This document shows positions 20,794 to 28,236 of a stretch of 64,000 nt of DNA, piece by piece. Both the position numbers and the translations under genes were made by a program. Every line of letters begins with the position of its first letter. Positions within the stretch are counted from its first letter, which is position 1. Source of the stretch: Desulfotomaculum copahuensis. GTDB lineage: Bacteria; Bacillota; Desulfotomaculia; Desulfotomaculales; Desulfovirgulaceae. The DNA is taken from NCBI RefSeq assembly GCF_001655685.1, contig NZ_LYVF01000137.1, positions 1-64,000 on the forward strand, in the 5' to 3' direction. The notes under the pieces are model-generated. The model saw only the letters and a list, made by a program, of their open reading frames with translations. It ran no database searches and had not been told where the DNA came from.

Positions 20794-20878
20794 AACCCCG
20801 CAAATCCTTGCGGGGCTTGGCTTTCTCTGGCCTCCCAGGAGGGATTCGAACCCCCGGCCCACGGATTAGAAGTCCGTT
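20794..20878. repeat. attL: displaced 3' end of tRNA-Arg
   Basis: 85 bases identical to 30613-30697. It holds the CCA end, acceptor 3' strand, T-arm and anticodon stem-loop of tRNA-Arg, plus 34 bases beyond the CCA that contain a CCCCGCAA...TTGCGGGG hairpin. The sequence diverges from the tRNA at 20879, so this copy is not a tRNA gene. Confidence 0.93.
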
Positions 20879-20987
20879 TTACCGCCTTTGTATAGGTTGG
20901 CGAAGTTTGCGAAGGCTTGTCCTGACTGGCTTTGTTATATCCTTCCAGGGTGACAACTGGCCCATTTTGCCCCTGATTTTTGCTGTT

Positions 20988-21050
20988 TGCTCCCAATCTG
21001 CTCCCACGGGATCGCCTGCGCATTCTGGTTTACAGGCCATTCTGCTCCCA
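20988..21050. promoter_or_regulatory. Integrase arm-type site candidates, attL side
   Basis: TGCTCCCA occurs at 20988-20995, 20999-21006 and 21043-21050. The first two are spaced exactly 11 bases. The same octamer with the same spacing sits near attR (30548-30577). Inference from placement and spacing. Confidence 0.55.
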
Positions 21051-21588
21051 AAACAAGGGGCTTTTTCGCCAACGGGATAACTCCGCTTCGCTGTGCCTTT
21101 GCCCCGCCAGCACACTCCCTGGCGGCCGATAACCGCCCGGCAAAGGGAATCATGCCAGCCGCTGATTATCTCGCGCTACAGGGGCCTTTCCGTGCTATTT
21201 TGGGGCATTCAGCGAATACTAACCCGTACGTCCACCTGTACGCCGGGCGGCCCTCGAGTGGTCCCCCAGTAGGCAGGGTGGTCCCCCAGGAGGCAGGGGG
21301 GTCCCCAGGAGTAAGGATGCCCCGCCAGCGCCGAAGCAGCGGGGAGTAAGGGGATGCCCCGCCAGGGCCTCTCTGGCGGCTGTTCTCTGCCTGACATAGG
21401 CAAATCATACCAGCCGCTGACTATCTCGCGCCAGAGAGGGCTTTCCTTGCGGATTTGGGGGACTCGACAAGCGCCGACATGTGCAGGGAAGGAGATATGC
21501 CCCCCAGGCAATCGCCAGCATCATCGCTGACTGACTCCCTGGTTGAGCGTGTGCGTATTTTTTTTCACGCGCCTCCAAAGTAGTACCG

Positions 21589-21764
21589 AAAGTGCCGTCA
21601 CTGCCGTCACGCCGTCACAAATCCAGCAATGACGCGGCTTCCAGCGTGACGGCACTTTCAGTGTCGCCAAAAATGCCGTCACAGTGCCGTCACAGTGCCG
21701 TCACGCCAAAAAGCCAGTAATGGCGCGGTTTGTGACGGCGTGACGGCAGTGACGGCATTTTTGG
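21589..21764. repeat. Iteron cluster A (GCCGTCAC octamers around a shared core)
   Basis: Ten copies of GCCGTCAC or its complement. Two units: unit 1 has AAAGTGCCGTCAC (21589) and GTGACGGCACTTT (21646) around core 21623-21640; unit 2 has a 16-bp perfect inverted repeat (21667-21682 and 21749-21764) around core 21714-21731. The core CCAGTAATGGCGCGGCTT recurs twice at 25027 and 25182 with quite different arms. Confidence 0.8.
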
Positions 21765-22567
21765 GTCTTCTTTGGGGGATGATTTTTATATTAAAATGCG
21801 TACGCTCCCGCGCCGCTGGCATCCCACCGCAAAGCGCCAAAGGCGTAAACCGTCAAGGGTTCCTTGACGGTTCCGCCGCTGGTATCGCCACTGCCTGCCG
21901 CCAGCCGCCTGGTATCGCCTCGAAGTACCGTTTTTGGCGGCCAAAAACCCGGCAGGCCGCGCCAATCGGGCATAAGGCGGGCAAATCCCAGCCCGCCCCC
22001 TTCGAGGATACTTCAGCGGCGTAATTCGCCGGACTTCGAGGATACCTTCCGGCATATGCTTTGCAATTGCAACGGCCATACCTTCGCCAGCCACAAGGCG
22101 CACTTATGGGTATACGTTTTGCAAAACGTACGGCCGCCGCCACATGCGCCGCTTCGCTGTGTCGCTTGTGGCATGCGTCATGCTAGAGCAAGGCATATAC
22201 CTCCGCCCGCGATAGCCGGGGCATAGGCACAGGTTGTGCTACTCAAGAGATGTGCCAGCAGTAGTGCTGTGAGCTGGCGAAGGAAGGCGGTCCGGCCGCT
22301 GCCCGGCTGGAATGGGGAAGACTGGGCCACAGGAGGCTTGCTGGCGGTTTTGGGGCTGAAAGCCGTACGTTGGGCCGTACGCCAGAGGGGTCTTATCCAT
22401 GCGCCGTTTCGTACGCCCAGGCCTGGCAAGGCGTATGGTTTGGTTTGTCCATCAGGCGGGAGAAGCGGATCTGTCCGGCGGATAATAGAGGGGGGTCCCC
22501 AAAGGTAGGCTCCCGCGGCAGGAACGAGGTGGAGGGTCTGGCAGCAGGGGTCCGGCAGGCTTGCCGG

Positions 22568-22601
22568 CAAAAGGAAAAAGCCGCCCCCGGAGGAGCGGCC
22601 T
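22568..22601 (-). terminator. Terminator of the element's leftward operon
   Basis: Minus strand GCCGCTCC, TCCG-type loop, GGGGGCGGC, then TTTTTCCTTTT. It lies 34 bases after the last small gene (22635). Confidence 0.75.
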
Positions 22602-22634
22602 TTCTCGCCAAAGGCTGTCTAGCCGTTCAGTATC

Positions 22635-22949
22635 CTAATGATAAACTTTACGCCGTACCGGAAGCCGGCGGCAAATGCATTTTTCCCGCAGGCGGGCTGT
22701 ATCCTGTTTAGTTTTGGCTGGCAGGAGGTCAGGTGCCAGTCTTCCGGAGGTTCCGGTTAGGATTTGGCAGGCGCCATTGTATCCGTCAACAAACCCGATC
22801 CGGCGGGATTCGTCCGCAATGTTGACGGCAGCGTCATCCAGCTTGGCCGTCAGAAACTCGCCCTTTATCGCCAGGAGGAGGACACAGGCGGCATTTACCG
22901 CCTGTGCCATATTAATGAGCAATATGCCGTCAGTCGTCATTGTTTGCAT
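22635..22949 (-). CDS. Hypothetical protein of the integrated element
   Basis: 104 residues, not recognised. ATG 22949 has a strong AAGGAGG site seven bases upstream and overlaps the previous small gene by 13 bases, which supports translation. An N-terminal hydrophobic stretch (INMAQAVNAACVLLLAIKG) is followed by a mixed middle and a very basic tail (RLREKCICRRLPVRRKVYH). Last gene before the operon terminator. Confidence 0.55.
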   Translation of the reverse strand: MQTMTTDGILLINMAQAVNAACVLLLAIKGEFLTAKLDDAAVNIADESRRIGFVDGYNGACQILTGTSGRLAPDLLPAKTKQDTARLREKCICRRLPVRRKVYH

Positions 22950-23113
22950 GCCGGTTCCTCCTTAATATCGCGGCCATATATTTGCCGCATTACATCAAGC
23001 ATTACCCGCACTTCCTCGCGCAAGGCCTCAATTTCCTCCGCCGTTGCTGGCCGGTTTTTGTCGTTAACCGCAAGTTTCTCTTCCAGGGTAGTAATCCGCT
23101 GCTTGATTTTCAC
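22937..23113 (-). CDS. Small coiled-coil protein of the integrated element
   Basis: 58 residues from GTG 23113, overlapping the stop of the small-terminase-like gene in a GTGA arrangement. Sequence starts MKIKQRITTLEEKLAV and continues with ATAEEIEALREEVRVM, a short coiled coil, ending ACKQ. Function unknown. Its stop overlaps the next start by 13 bases, so it is embedded in a tight phage-style operon. Confidence 0.55.
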   Translation of the reverse strand: MKIKQRITTLEEKLAVNDKNRPATAEEIEALREEVRVMLDVMRQIYGRDIKEEPACKQ

Positions 23114-23511
23114 CGGACCACCGCCCCCTTCGATTTTACGCCCGCAAGCCGCTCCAGTTCTTCCAGCCTTGCGGTCAGGTCCTCCAGTTCCGCCGCCTTA
23201 ATCGCCATTTCCAACACCGTACGCGCCGCAGTAACCCGGGCCGATGCAAGGTTTTTGGGGTCAAGCATCACATCGCGCAAAGTATTTACCGCTTCGCCGC
23301 AAATGCTTTGTAGGCGACTTACGGCCTGGTGCAGAATTTGCTGTTTTAGCTCGCGGTATCGCTCGCTAAACTCGGGGTTTTGTAGCCATCGCCATAATGT
23401 TCGCTCGCCAATACCGACTTTTCGCGCCGCCTCGCCGATTGACGGCGATTCAAGCAGGGTTACCAGGGCAAGTTCCTGTTTCGTTGAAGACTTCTTCGAG
23501 CCTCCTGCCAT
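23110..23511 (-). CDS. HTH protein resembling small terminase / phBC6A51 family
   Basis: 133 residues. N-terminal homeodomain-like HTH: SPSIGEAARKVGIGERTLWRWLQNPEF, then a helical region (residues 55-100) and a coiled coil ending LEDLTARLEELERLAGV. This matches the phBC6A51-type HTH proteins often annotated as terminase small subunit, which recognise packaging sites. No large terminase follows. In PICIs a lone small terminase redirects helper packaging; that role here is inference. A simple DNA-binding regulator is the alternative. Confidence 0.55.
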   Translation of the reverse strand: MAGGSKKSSTKQELALVTLLESPSIGEAARKVGIGERTLWRWLQNPEFSERYRELKQQILHQAVSRLQSICGEAVNTLRDVMLDPKNLASARVTAARTVLEMAIKAAELEDLTARLEELERLAGVKSKGAVVR

Positions 23512-23530
23512 TTTTAATCACCACCCGCCT

Positions 23531-23629
23531 TTAACGAAAAATTGACCACGCCATCCCCGCCAGCCACACTATGTCAACCACAAACAACAGTTTCGTACTC
23601 CAATGCTGGCATTGCCAAAACCTGCGCAT
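23531..23629 (-). CDS. Possible 32-residue membrane peptide
   Basis: ATG 23629 behind a GGGGTGA stretch. Encodes a short basic N-terminus (MRRFWQCQHWSTK) and one hydrophobic helix (LLFVVDIVWLAGMAWSIF) ending FR. Lies between two operon genes with no other frame of better quality. Very short, so it could be chance. Confidence 0.3.
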   Translation of the reverse strand: MRRFWQCQHWSTKLLFVVDIVWLAGMAWSIFR

Positions 23630-23650
23630 CAGTTCACCCCCCCCCCGTCC

Positions 23651-23782
23651 TCATTCCGGCCAGTAACCGGGACATTTCAAGACTACCCGCAGTGCTTGCC
23701 CATTCTCCACTACCTGCCGCACCGCCATGCCTGGCCACCGCTCCGCCGGCCAGCTACAAAGGCATGTCCATGTGGCACGCAT
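23651..23782 (-). CDS. Possible 43-residue protein of the integrated element
   Basis: Open frame from ATG 23782 with a Cys pair near the start (TWTCLCSWPAERW) and a basic centre (MAVRQVVENGQALRVVLKC). The style resembles small phage proteins with CxC starts, but the ribosome binding site is poor. Low confidence. Confidence 0.25.
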   Translation of the reverse strand: MRATWTCLCSWPAERWPGMAVRQVVENGQALRVVLKCPGYWPE

Positions 23783-23814
23783 ACACGTCCAGCAAAGTGA
23801 CTCCTGCGGGTCGC

Positions 23815-24204
23815 TTACCTCTCCATCCACCGGGCCAGTTTCGCCACCAGCTTGTCCCACCGACTCAGGCAATCGTCCACCCCCATCCCGACTTGCCGTG
23901 CCGTCCAGTACCAGCCGTACCGCCTCGAGCGCCACACCGCCAGCAGCAGCCGCCTGTCCCGCTGCGGCAGGGCTTCGCCGATCCACCGGCGCACCAGGAG
24001 TAGCCGTGCCACGGCCGTCCGGACCTCGCCATAGGCCGCCGCCCGACTTCCTACAGGGTCGCTATGGCCACCTTCGGGCCGCCGGTTGCCAACGGCCGAC
24101 AGCGCCCGGCTGCCGCCGTACAAGGCATCATCGGCCTGCTGGAACGCCTGTTCCCACAGCGCGGGGAAACGGCTTAAGAGGCGTCCCGCCTCCGCTTGAT
24201 TCAA
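23815..24204 (-). CDS. Hypothetical phage-type regulator candidate
   Basis: 129 residues from TTG 24204, seven bases behind GGAGGTGA. Helical; the C-terminal part (QRDRRLLLAVWRSRRYGWYW then ARQVGMGVDDCLSRWDKLVA) looks like an HTH with sigma-4/ArpU-like spacing, as in late regulators found near phage packaging genes. I do not recognise the family with certainty. Fourth gene of the leftward operon. Confidence 0.45.
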   Translation of the reverse strand: MNQAEAGRLLSRFPALWEQAFQQADDALYGGSRALSAVGNRRPEGGHSDPVGSRAAAYGEVRTAVARLLLVRRWIGEALPQRDRRLLLAVWRSRRYGWYWTARQVGMGVDDCLSRWDKLVAKLARWMER

Positions 24205-24315
24205 TGTGGGTCACCTCCAGTTTGGGGGCCAATCATAGGCAGCCAACCGCCAGTGGCCGCCGCCGGGGCCAGCCGCCAGGCCAAACCAGCCACTCGGCGC
24301 ACCGGCCGCCGCCAC

Positions 24316-24540
24316 CTAAAACCGCTCAGGGTCACGGTCACATTCCACCACCTTTGCCGGCCGGCGGTTGCGAGTAATCGCCTTACCGCGCCGCAGGGCC
24401 TTTTCCCAAAGGCCGGGGTCCTGTTGGAGCAACCGGGTGATTTCCTCCGGCAACAGAAATATCACGCACCGCGGCAGTTTGATTTCAACAAAGCGGCCGG
24501 GAGTTTGCCCCCCGGCCTGGTAAACCTCCTGCGTTTCCAT
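24316..24540 (-). CDS. Hypothetical protein of the integrated element
   Basis: 74 residues from ATG 24540, behind AAGGGGAG. No known domain recognised. Contains KLPRCVIFLLPEEITRLLQ and a basic KALRRGKAITRNRRPAK segment. Starts five bases after the preceding gene ends, so it is part of the operon. Confidence 0.5.
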   Translation of the reverse strand: METQEVYQAGGQTPGRFVEIKLPRCVIFLLPEEITRLLQQDPGLWEKALRRGKAITRNRRPAKVVECDRDPERF

Positions 24541-24545
24541 ATAGG

Positions 24546-24872
24546 TCACTCCCCTTCTGTGTGGGCGGTTAGGCTCAGCCGTTCGTCGAACCAACGTAAG
24601 AAAGCCGCGCCATCAGGTCCTAAGCCAAGCAGGCATGCCCACAACTCGGGAGTAATACCCTCACCTACCGGGGTATGCCGCAGCTCGGCGTACATTTGAA
24701 GCCCCTCCAAGGCAATGGCCACACCTGTGCCCATGTCATCGGCCGTTGTGTCGGGCGGCTCTGCCTCGGGGGTCGGGGATGCGCCCCAGCCCGGGCATGG
24801 GGGCAAGATGGTCACCGTGACGCTAGGGCTGGCGGCAGTAAGGGCCTGACGCCTTCTGAATTTACGTGCCAT
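24546..24872 (-). CDS. Hypothetical protein of the integrated element
   Basis: 108 residues from ATG 24872, nine bases behind AAGGAGG. Basic start (MARKFRRRQALTAASPSVTV), Pro-rich middle, then a helical acidic part (VAIALEGLQMYAELRH and WACLLGLGPDGAAFLRWFDE). Function unknown. First gene downstream of the iteron region. Confidence 0.5.
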   Translation of the reverse strand: MARKFRRRQALTAASPSVTVTILPPCPGWGASPTPEAEPPDTTADDMGTGVAIALEGLQMYAELRHTPVGEGITPELWACLLGLGPDGAAFLRWFDERLSLTAHTEGE

Positions 24873-24985
24873 TAGTGGTGTCCTCCTTGTTTTTTTGTGA
24901 TATGGGGTTAACATGATACGCCGTCATGGTAAAGGTCCGGCAGCCGGAATAGTGTTTTTGTTATTGCTTTCCCGCCAAAATCATT

Positions 24986-25241
24986 AAAAAGGGGGGTTAT
25001 GGGGGGTTTGCTAAATGTCCGCAAAGCCAGTAACGGCGCGGCTTTCCCGTTTTCAAGGGGGGTTTGGGGGGTTTTTTGCGCCCCACGCTATATACGCGCA
25101 TATAATATAAATCTCTACTTTTTTTCTCACGTAAAAGCCACCGCAAAAAACCCCCCAAACCCCCCCGCAAGTCCAACTAATCCAGTAATGGCGCGGCTTT
25201 GCGGGTTTTTTCGTAACCCCCCTTAACCCCCCCCCAATTTT
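24986..25241. repeat. Iteron cluster B and AT-rich centre: candidate replication origin
   Basis: Directly downstream of the primase gene. GGGGGG tracts at 24991, 25001, 25057, 25066 and CCCCCC tracts at 25151, 25160, 25217, 25227. The inner arms (25057-25080 and 25142-25165) are a perfect 24-bp inverted repeat around a 61-base centre rich in A/T (25090-25130). Two copies of the core CCAGTAATGGCGCGGCTT lie at 25027-25044 and 25182-25199. SaPI origins are known to consist of short iterons flanking an AT-rich stretch just 3' of the replication gene; the arrangement here agrees. Origin role is inference. Confidence 0.65.
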
Positions 25242-27660
25242 AACCACTACTGGTGGTTATTTTCCATTGTTGGGTCTTGTGCGATATGCCGGCCCGTTCC
25301 AAACGATAGCCGTTACTGAAAATGACATCAACCTTTCGGGCCAATACTCGCCCCAGCTTTCGGGTAAATCCCCGCTCGGAAGGGTCGAGCCAATCCGGCA
25401 GCACATCTCGAAGGTCTGATTCGTATTCGATCAGTCGTTGGATTTGTTTTGTGGACGCCAGGCCTCCGTTTAATCTCTGATACAGCGCTTCAACGAGGTC
25501 TTCGAGCCCCTCATTCACCTCAGCGTTTTCATAAATTTCTTTTGAGTTTTGAAGGAATCCGGTTACACCGGCAAACTCCAATATTCCGCCGACCACCCTC
25601 CGCCAATCCTCGAAGCTGCCCATCGGCGGCGCATTTACCGGCTCCGGCCGCCCCGCGTGAATCCACGCCCTCGCAATGGTATAAATCGCGGCCAGCAATG
25701 ATCCGCGATTCTCATTTACATATTTAACCAAGTGCGGATGCTTAAACTCGTCCTGCTTTCGCTGCCAGGGCCTTGCCATGTTCGCGTCAAGCCGCACTTT
25801 ATAGCATCGCCGCGGCAGGTCACCGGCCAAGCGGACATTATTCCCCGTGGCGATCCAGCAGGTGCGGTGTTGCAGGTTGATCTGCTCGTTGCGCCCCAGG
25901 ATTCGGTCAGTCCAGTTTGTTGATGTCAGCAGTGCGCACAGCGTGGCCGATTTAAAGACATCTTCAATGTTATCAATCACAACGATTGGTCGCCCCTCAG
26001 CCAACATTGACGTGGCCCGTTTCCGCCATTCCTCCTCTCTTTCGCGCCCCTCCGGCGCAGTGGTTATATGGGAACTTCCGCCGGTCGCTATGATTGAAAG
26101 GACATCCGACAGTAGGCTAGCACCAGTTCCTTGTAGCGGCTTATCTATTAACAGCATTGGAACTGGGCCTAAAATTAAATCTCGCAACACAGGGGTCATA
26201 ATCGCGGCAATGACGTTTGCTTGGCTTGCTTCTCCGTCAAACGGAAAGTCGCGCACAACGTCCACCAGCTTACTCAAGGACTCCTTGACATTTCCTGGTG
26301 TGGGCTTGTCCGGTATGTCCGGCAACGAAAATCCCTGTTCCGGCGCGTAGTAAAGTGAAGTTACCTCATCGTATCCCGGATTGGCGCATAGACTCCCGTC
26401 CCAGCGCATGACAGGTGCTTGGACTATTCCACGAAGTAGGGGCAACGGCAAATCATCCAGCGCCATAATGTCACGGACCACCTCCAACGGCGGAAATGCC
26501 GGCGAATAGACCACTTCGCCGTTTTTTTCGCGGGCCTTTACGAATCGAGCACTTCTTGCCAAATAACCGCGTAGTGAGGCTTCACTTACCGGTTTAATGA
26601 CGGGTCTGGTGAATAGTTGGTTGAATCTGTCTTTTTCTTGAATTTGAGTAATTTTTACGATCTCGCCGCCTCGGTTGAAAAGTTTAGGCGGTTCGTTGCT
26701 TGCGATCAAATACCTCATCGCCTCACCCGCTATAGCCTCAAGGAAGCGGTTGTTGGCGATAACCATGGGAGCGTTTGCCGGTATAAAATCCCGCCCCGTG
26801 CTGGCCTGCTGCCCAGCCTCGGGAACCGGGACTTCCAGCGGCGCGGCCGCTTCCATGGCCTTCCGGAAAACCTCCTCGAAGCCGTCAGGGTCCCGCTGGT
26901 GCAGCTCGTTCGGGTCTTTTGCCCCGGGCAGACTGATTTCGCGCAGCTCGCCCTGCCAGCTCCTCCAGCCGGAAAACTGTTTGACCACGCCATCCACGAA
27001 GGTGTCTCCGCCCCGGTCCGGTTCACGCCAAACATACACTCGCCCAATGTCGCGGAAATGCGCCGCTCTCAGCTTCGAGGCCATATCCGCGCCGGGCAGT
27101 CCCAGGGCCGGAAGGCCATGGTGCCACAATGTCCAGGCGTCCGATTCGCCTTCCACGAGCACAACAAAACCGGCATCCCGGGCGTCTGACAGCCGCCATA
27201 AGCCGTAAGGCACAGGGGCACCCTCGCCCTTCGCCCAGCGGGAACCGTCTTTCGCCTTTAAGGCTGTCCGCAGCCTCTGGCGTGGGGCCGGTGTGCCGTC
27301 CTCGAGCAGGTACGGGATCTTCACTACCCGACCGGTCTGGGCCACTCCCAACTTTCCCAAAAAGCCTACCGGCAGCCCTTTATCCGCCGCCAGGGCTTCA
27401 ACGGTTATGCCGCCGCCATTCGCAGGAGTAGGGCAGTTTACCGGGCCAGGCGACAGGAAAAGGTCCTTCATCTGTAACCCCAGTTTTGAAACAATGTCAG
27501 TCACACTACAGCCGGCAAAGCACTTCAGAAGGATTTTTCCGTCTTTTTCCGTCACCGAAAGACTATTCTGCCGGTCACCATGGGCCGGGCATAGGGCCGT
27601 ATAATTATTGCCCGATCTCTTAACGCCCTCAAGGCGGGACAAAAATTCGCTCAATTGCAC
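25240..27660 (-). CDS. Primase/helicase-type replication protein of the element
   Basis: 806 residues. CHC2-like zinc finger (Cys24, His27, Cys47, Cys51 in CPAHGD and LKCFAGC). Toprim-like region with VVLVEGESDAWTLW (Glu170) and GADM near 190. The C-terminal half has an ATPase-like core: a P-loop-like IDKPLQGTGASLL near residue 507 and a Walker B-like PIVVIDNIED near 557. The P-loop has Ala where the catalytic Lys is expected. Probable replication initiator/primase of the element. Start GTG 27660 behind AAGGAGTG. An antisense promoter-terminator pair lies in its leader, iterons lie just after its stop. Confidence 0.75.
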   Translation of the reverse strand: MQLSEFLSRLEGVKRSGNNYTALCPAHGDRQNSLSVTEKDGKILLKCFAGCSVTDIVSKLGLQMKDLFLSPGPVNCPTPANGGGITVEALAADKGLPVGFLGKLGVAQTGRVVKIPYLLEDGTPAPRQRLRTALKAKDGSRWAKGEGAPVPYGLWRLSDARDAGFVVLVEGESDAWTLWHHGLPALGLPGADMASKLRAAHFRDIGRVYVWREPDRGGDTFVDGVVKQFSGWRSWQGELREISLPGAKDPNELHQRDPDGFEEVFRKAMEAAAPLEVPVPEAGQQASTGRDFIPANAPMVIANNRFLEAIAGEAMRYLIASNEPPKLFNRGGEIVKITQIQEKDRFNQLFTRPVIKPVSEASLRGYLARSARFVKAREKNGEVVYSPAFPPLEVVRDIMALDDLPLPLLRGIVQAPVMRWDGSLCANPGYDEVTSLYYAPEQGFSLPDIPDKPTPGNVKESLSKLVDVVRDFPFDGEASQANVIAAIMTPVLRDLILGPVPMLLIDKPLQGTGASLLSDVLSIIATGGSSHITTAPEGREREEEWRKRATSMLAEGRPIVVIDNIEDVFKSATLCALLTSTNWTDRILGRNEQINLQHRTCWIATGNNVRLAGDLPRRCYKVRLDANMARPWQRKQDEFKHPHLVKYVNENRGSLLAAIYTIARAWIHAGRPEPVNAPPMGSFEDWRRVVGGILEFAGVTGFLQNSKEIYENAEVNEGLEDLVEALYQRLNGGLASTKQIQRLIEYESDLRDVLPDWLDPSERGFTRKLGRVLARKVDVIFSNGYRLERAGISHKTQQWKITTSSG

Positions 27661-27694
27661 CTACAGCTCACTCCTTGCCACGAAGTGTATAAAG

Positions 27695-27723
27695 TTGACT
27701 TTATCTTCGTTTTGTGCTATTAT
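27695..27723 (+). promoter_or_regulatory. Strong sigma-A promoter antisense to the primase leader
   Basis: TTGACT (27695-27700), 17-base spacer, TATTAT (27718-27723). It faces away from the primase gene and toward the small basic gene's 3' end. Confidence 0.75.
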
Positions 27724-27729
27724 GGTCAC

Positions 27730-27775
27730 AAGAGATTTACCCCCACTTTCTCCCGGCCAGCGCCGGGTTTTGTTT
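27730..27775 (+). ncRNA. Candidate ~45-base antisense RNA
   Basis: Begins about seven bases after the TATTAT box and ends in a CCCGGC-CAGC-GCCGGG hairpin with TTTTGTTTTT. No frame fits inside it. It is complementary to the transcript that runs from the small basic gene into the primase gene, about 70-115 bases before the primase start. Copy-control antisense RNA is a plausible role. Confidence 0.5.
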
Positions 27776-27783
27776 TTGCGCAT

Positions 27784-27811
27784 AAGAAAACCGCCCCAAA
27801 TGTGGCGGTCT
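27784..27811 (-). terminator. Terminator after the small basic gene
   Basis: Minus strand ACCGCC, 8-base loop, GGCGGT followed by TTTCTTAT. It could attenuate read-through into the primase gene. Confidence 0.6.
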
Positions 27812-27963
27812 TATCGGCAAGCTATGCACTTACTCTTGTCGCGCACCCTCTGCGCGTTATACGGCGTCAGGTCTGTTACGCCGTATGCGTTTTTCCTGTC
27901 CAGTTGTGCATCACGCCGCTTCTTCTCCCGGGAAACCCTTCGGTTCCGCGCCACGGGGCGCAT
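27811..27963 (-). CDS. Small basic protein of the element
   Basis: 50 residues from ATG 27963, or 47 from GTG 27954; GGGAGG lies just upstream and its spacing fits the GTG better. Very basic (RRVSREKKRRDAQLDRKNAY) then GVTDLTPYNAQRV, a pattern I associate with short uncharacterised phage proteins. Lies between the excisionase-like gene and the primase gene. Confidence 0.5.
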   Translation of the reverse strand: MRPVARNRRVSREKKRRDAQLDRKNAYGVTDLTPYNAQRVRDKSKCIACR

Positions 27964-28017
27964 ACCTCCCTTTTTAAGTGCCGGAAACGGCCCAAGGCCA
28001 ACATCGGCACCATGCCT

Positions 28018-28236
28018 TCATCTCAACCGCCGGATTTTTCCCGCCGGCTTCAAATCTGCCGCCACACTGGCAGCCTCGCGGCTTTCCAGCCAGGCCATCA
28101 AGCTGCTCCGCCGGAAAAGCACTCGCCGGCCGATTCGAACATGTGGGATTTCGTGCCGCCGGGCCAGGTCGTAGACCGACCATTCGGACAGGCCAAGCAT
28201 GCTCGCCACCTCCGGGGCGGTTATTGTTTCGCGCAT
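28018..28236 (-). CDS. Excisionase-type HTH protein
   Basis: 72 residues. ITAPEVASMLGLSEWSVYDLAR, then HVRIGRRVLFRRSSLMAWLES, is the winged HTH pattern of the MerR-like HTH_17/excisionase group. It probably bends DNA at the att sites to favour excision, or acts as an AlpA-like activator. GAGGTGG site upstream. Overlaps the Xre gene by 16 bases, so the two are co-translated. Confidence 0.75.
   Translation of the reverse strand: MRETITAPEVASMLGLSEWSVYDLARRHEIPHVRIGRRVLFRRSSLMAWLESREAASVAADLKPAGKIRRLR

Larger units (their letters stand above)
20879..22567. other. Gene-poor, repeat- and hairpin-rich end of the element
   Basis: About 1.7 kb between attL and the end of the leftward operon. Open frames here lack ribosome binding sites and recognisable domains. 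It contains an imperfect ~245-bp spaced repeat (around 21117-21217 and 21366-21468), three GTCCCCCAG-type tandem units (21258-21317), a perfect AACCGTCAAGG/CCTTGACGGTT stem (about 21849-21873), GTTTTTGGC-G-GCCAAAAAC (about 21928-21946) and CGTTTTGCAAAACG (about 22116). The iteron cluster at 21589-21764 lies inside it. May be a structured non-coding RNA or decayed cargo. Confidence 0.5.

Noticed and set aside
20828-20878. Second tRNA-Arg gene
   Set aside because: Only the 3' part is present; the 5' half is replaced by unrelated element DNA.
21589-21764. CRISPR array
   Set aside because: Octamers are in both orientations and unevenly spaced; there are no regular spacers and no cas genes.
21209-22570. 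Several 60-130 codon frames near attL
   Set aside because: Low-complexity composition, no ribosome binding sites, overlapping frames on both strands.
24999-25247. Short frames across the G6/C6 repeats on both strands
   Set aside because: They consist of Gly/Pro/Phe-rich translations of the repeats; no independent ribosome binding site supports them and both strands look equally open.
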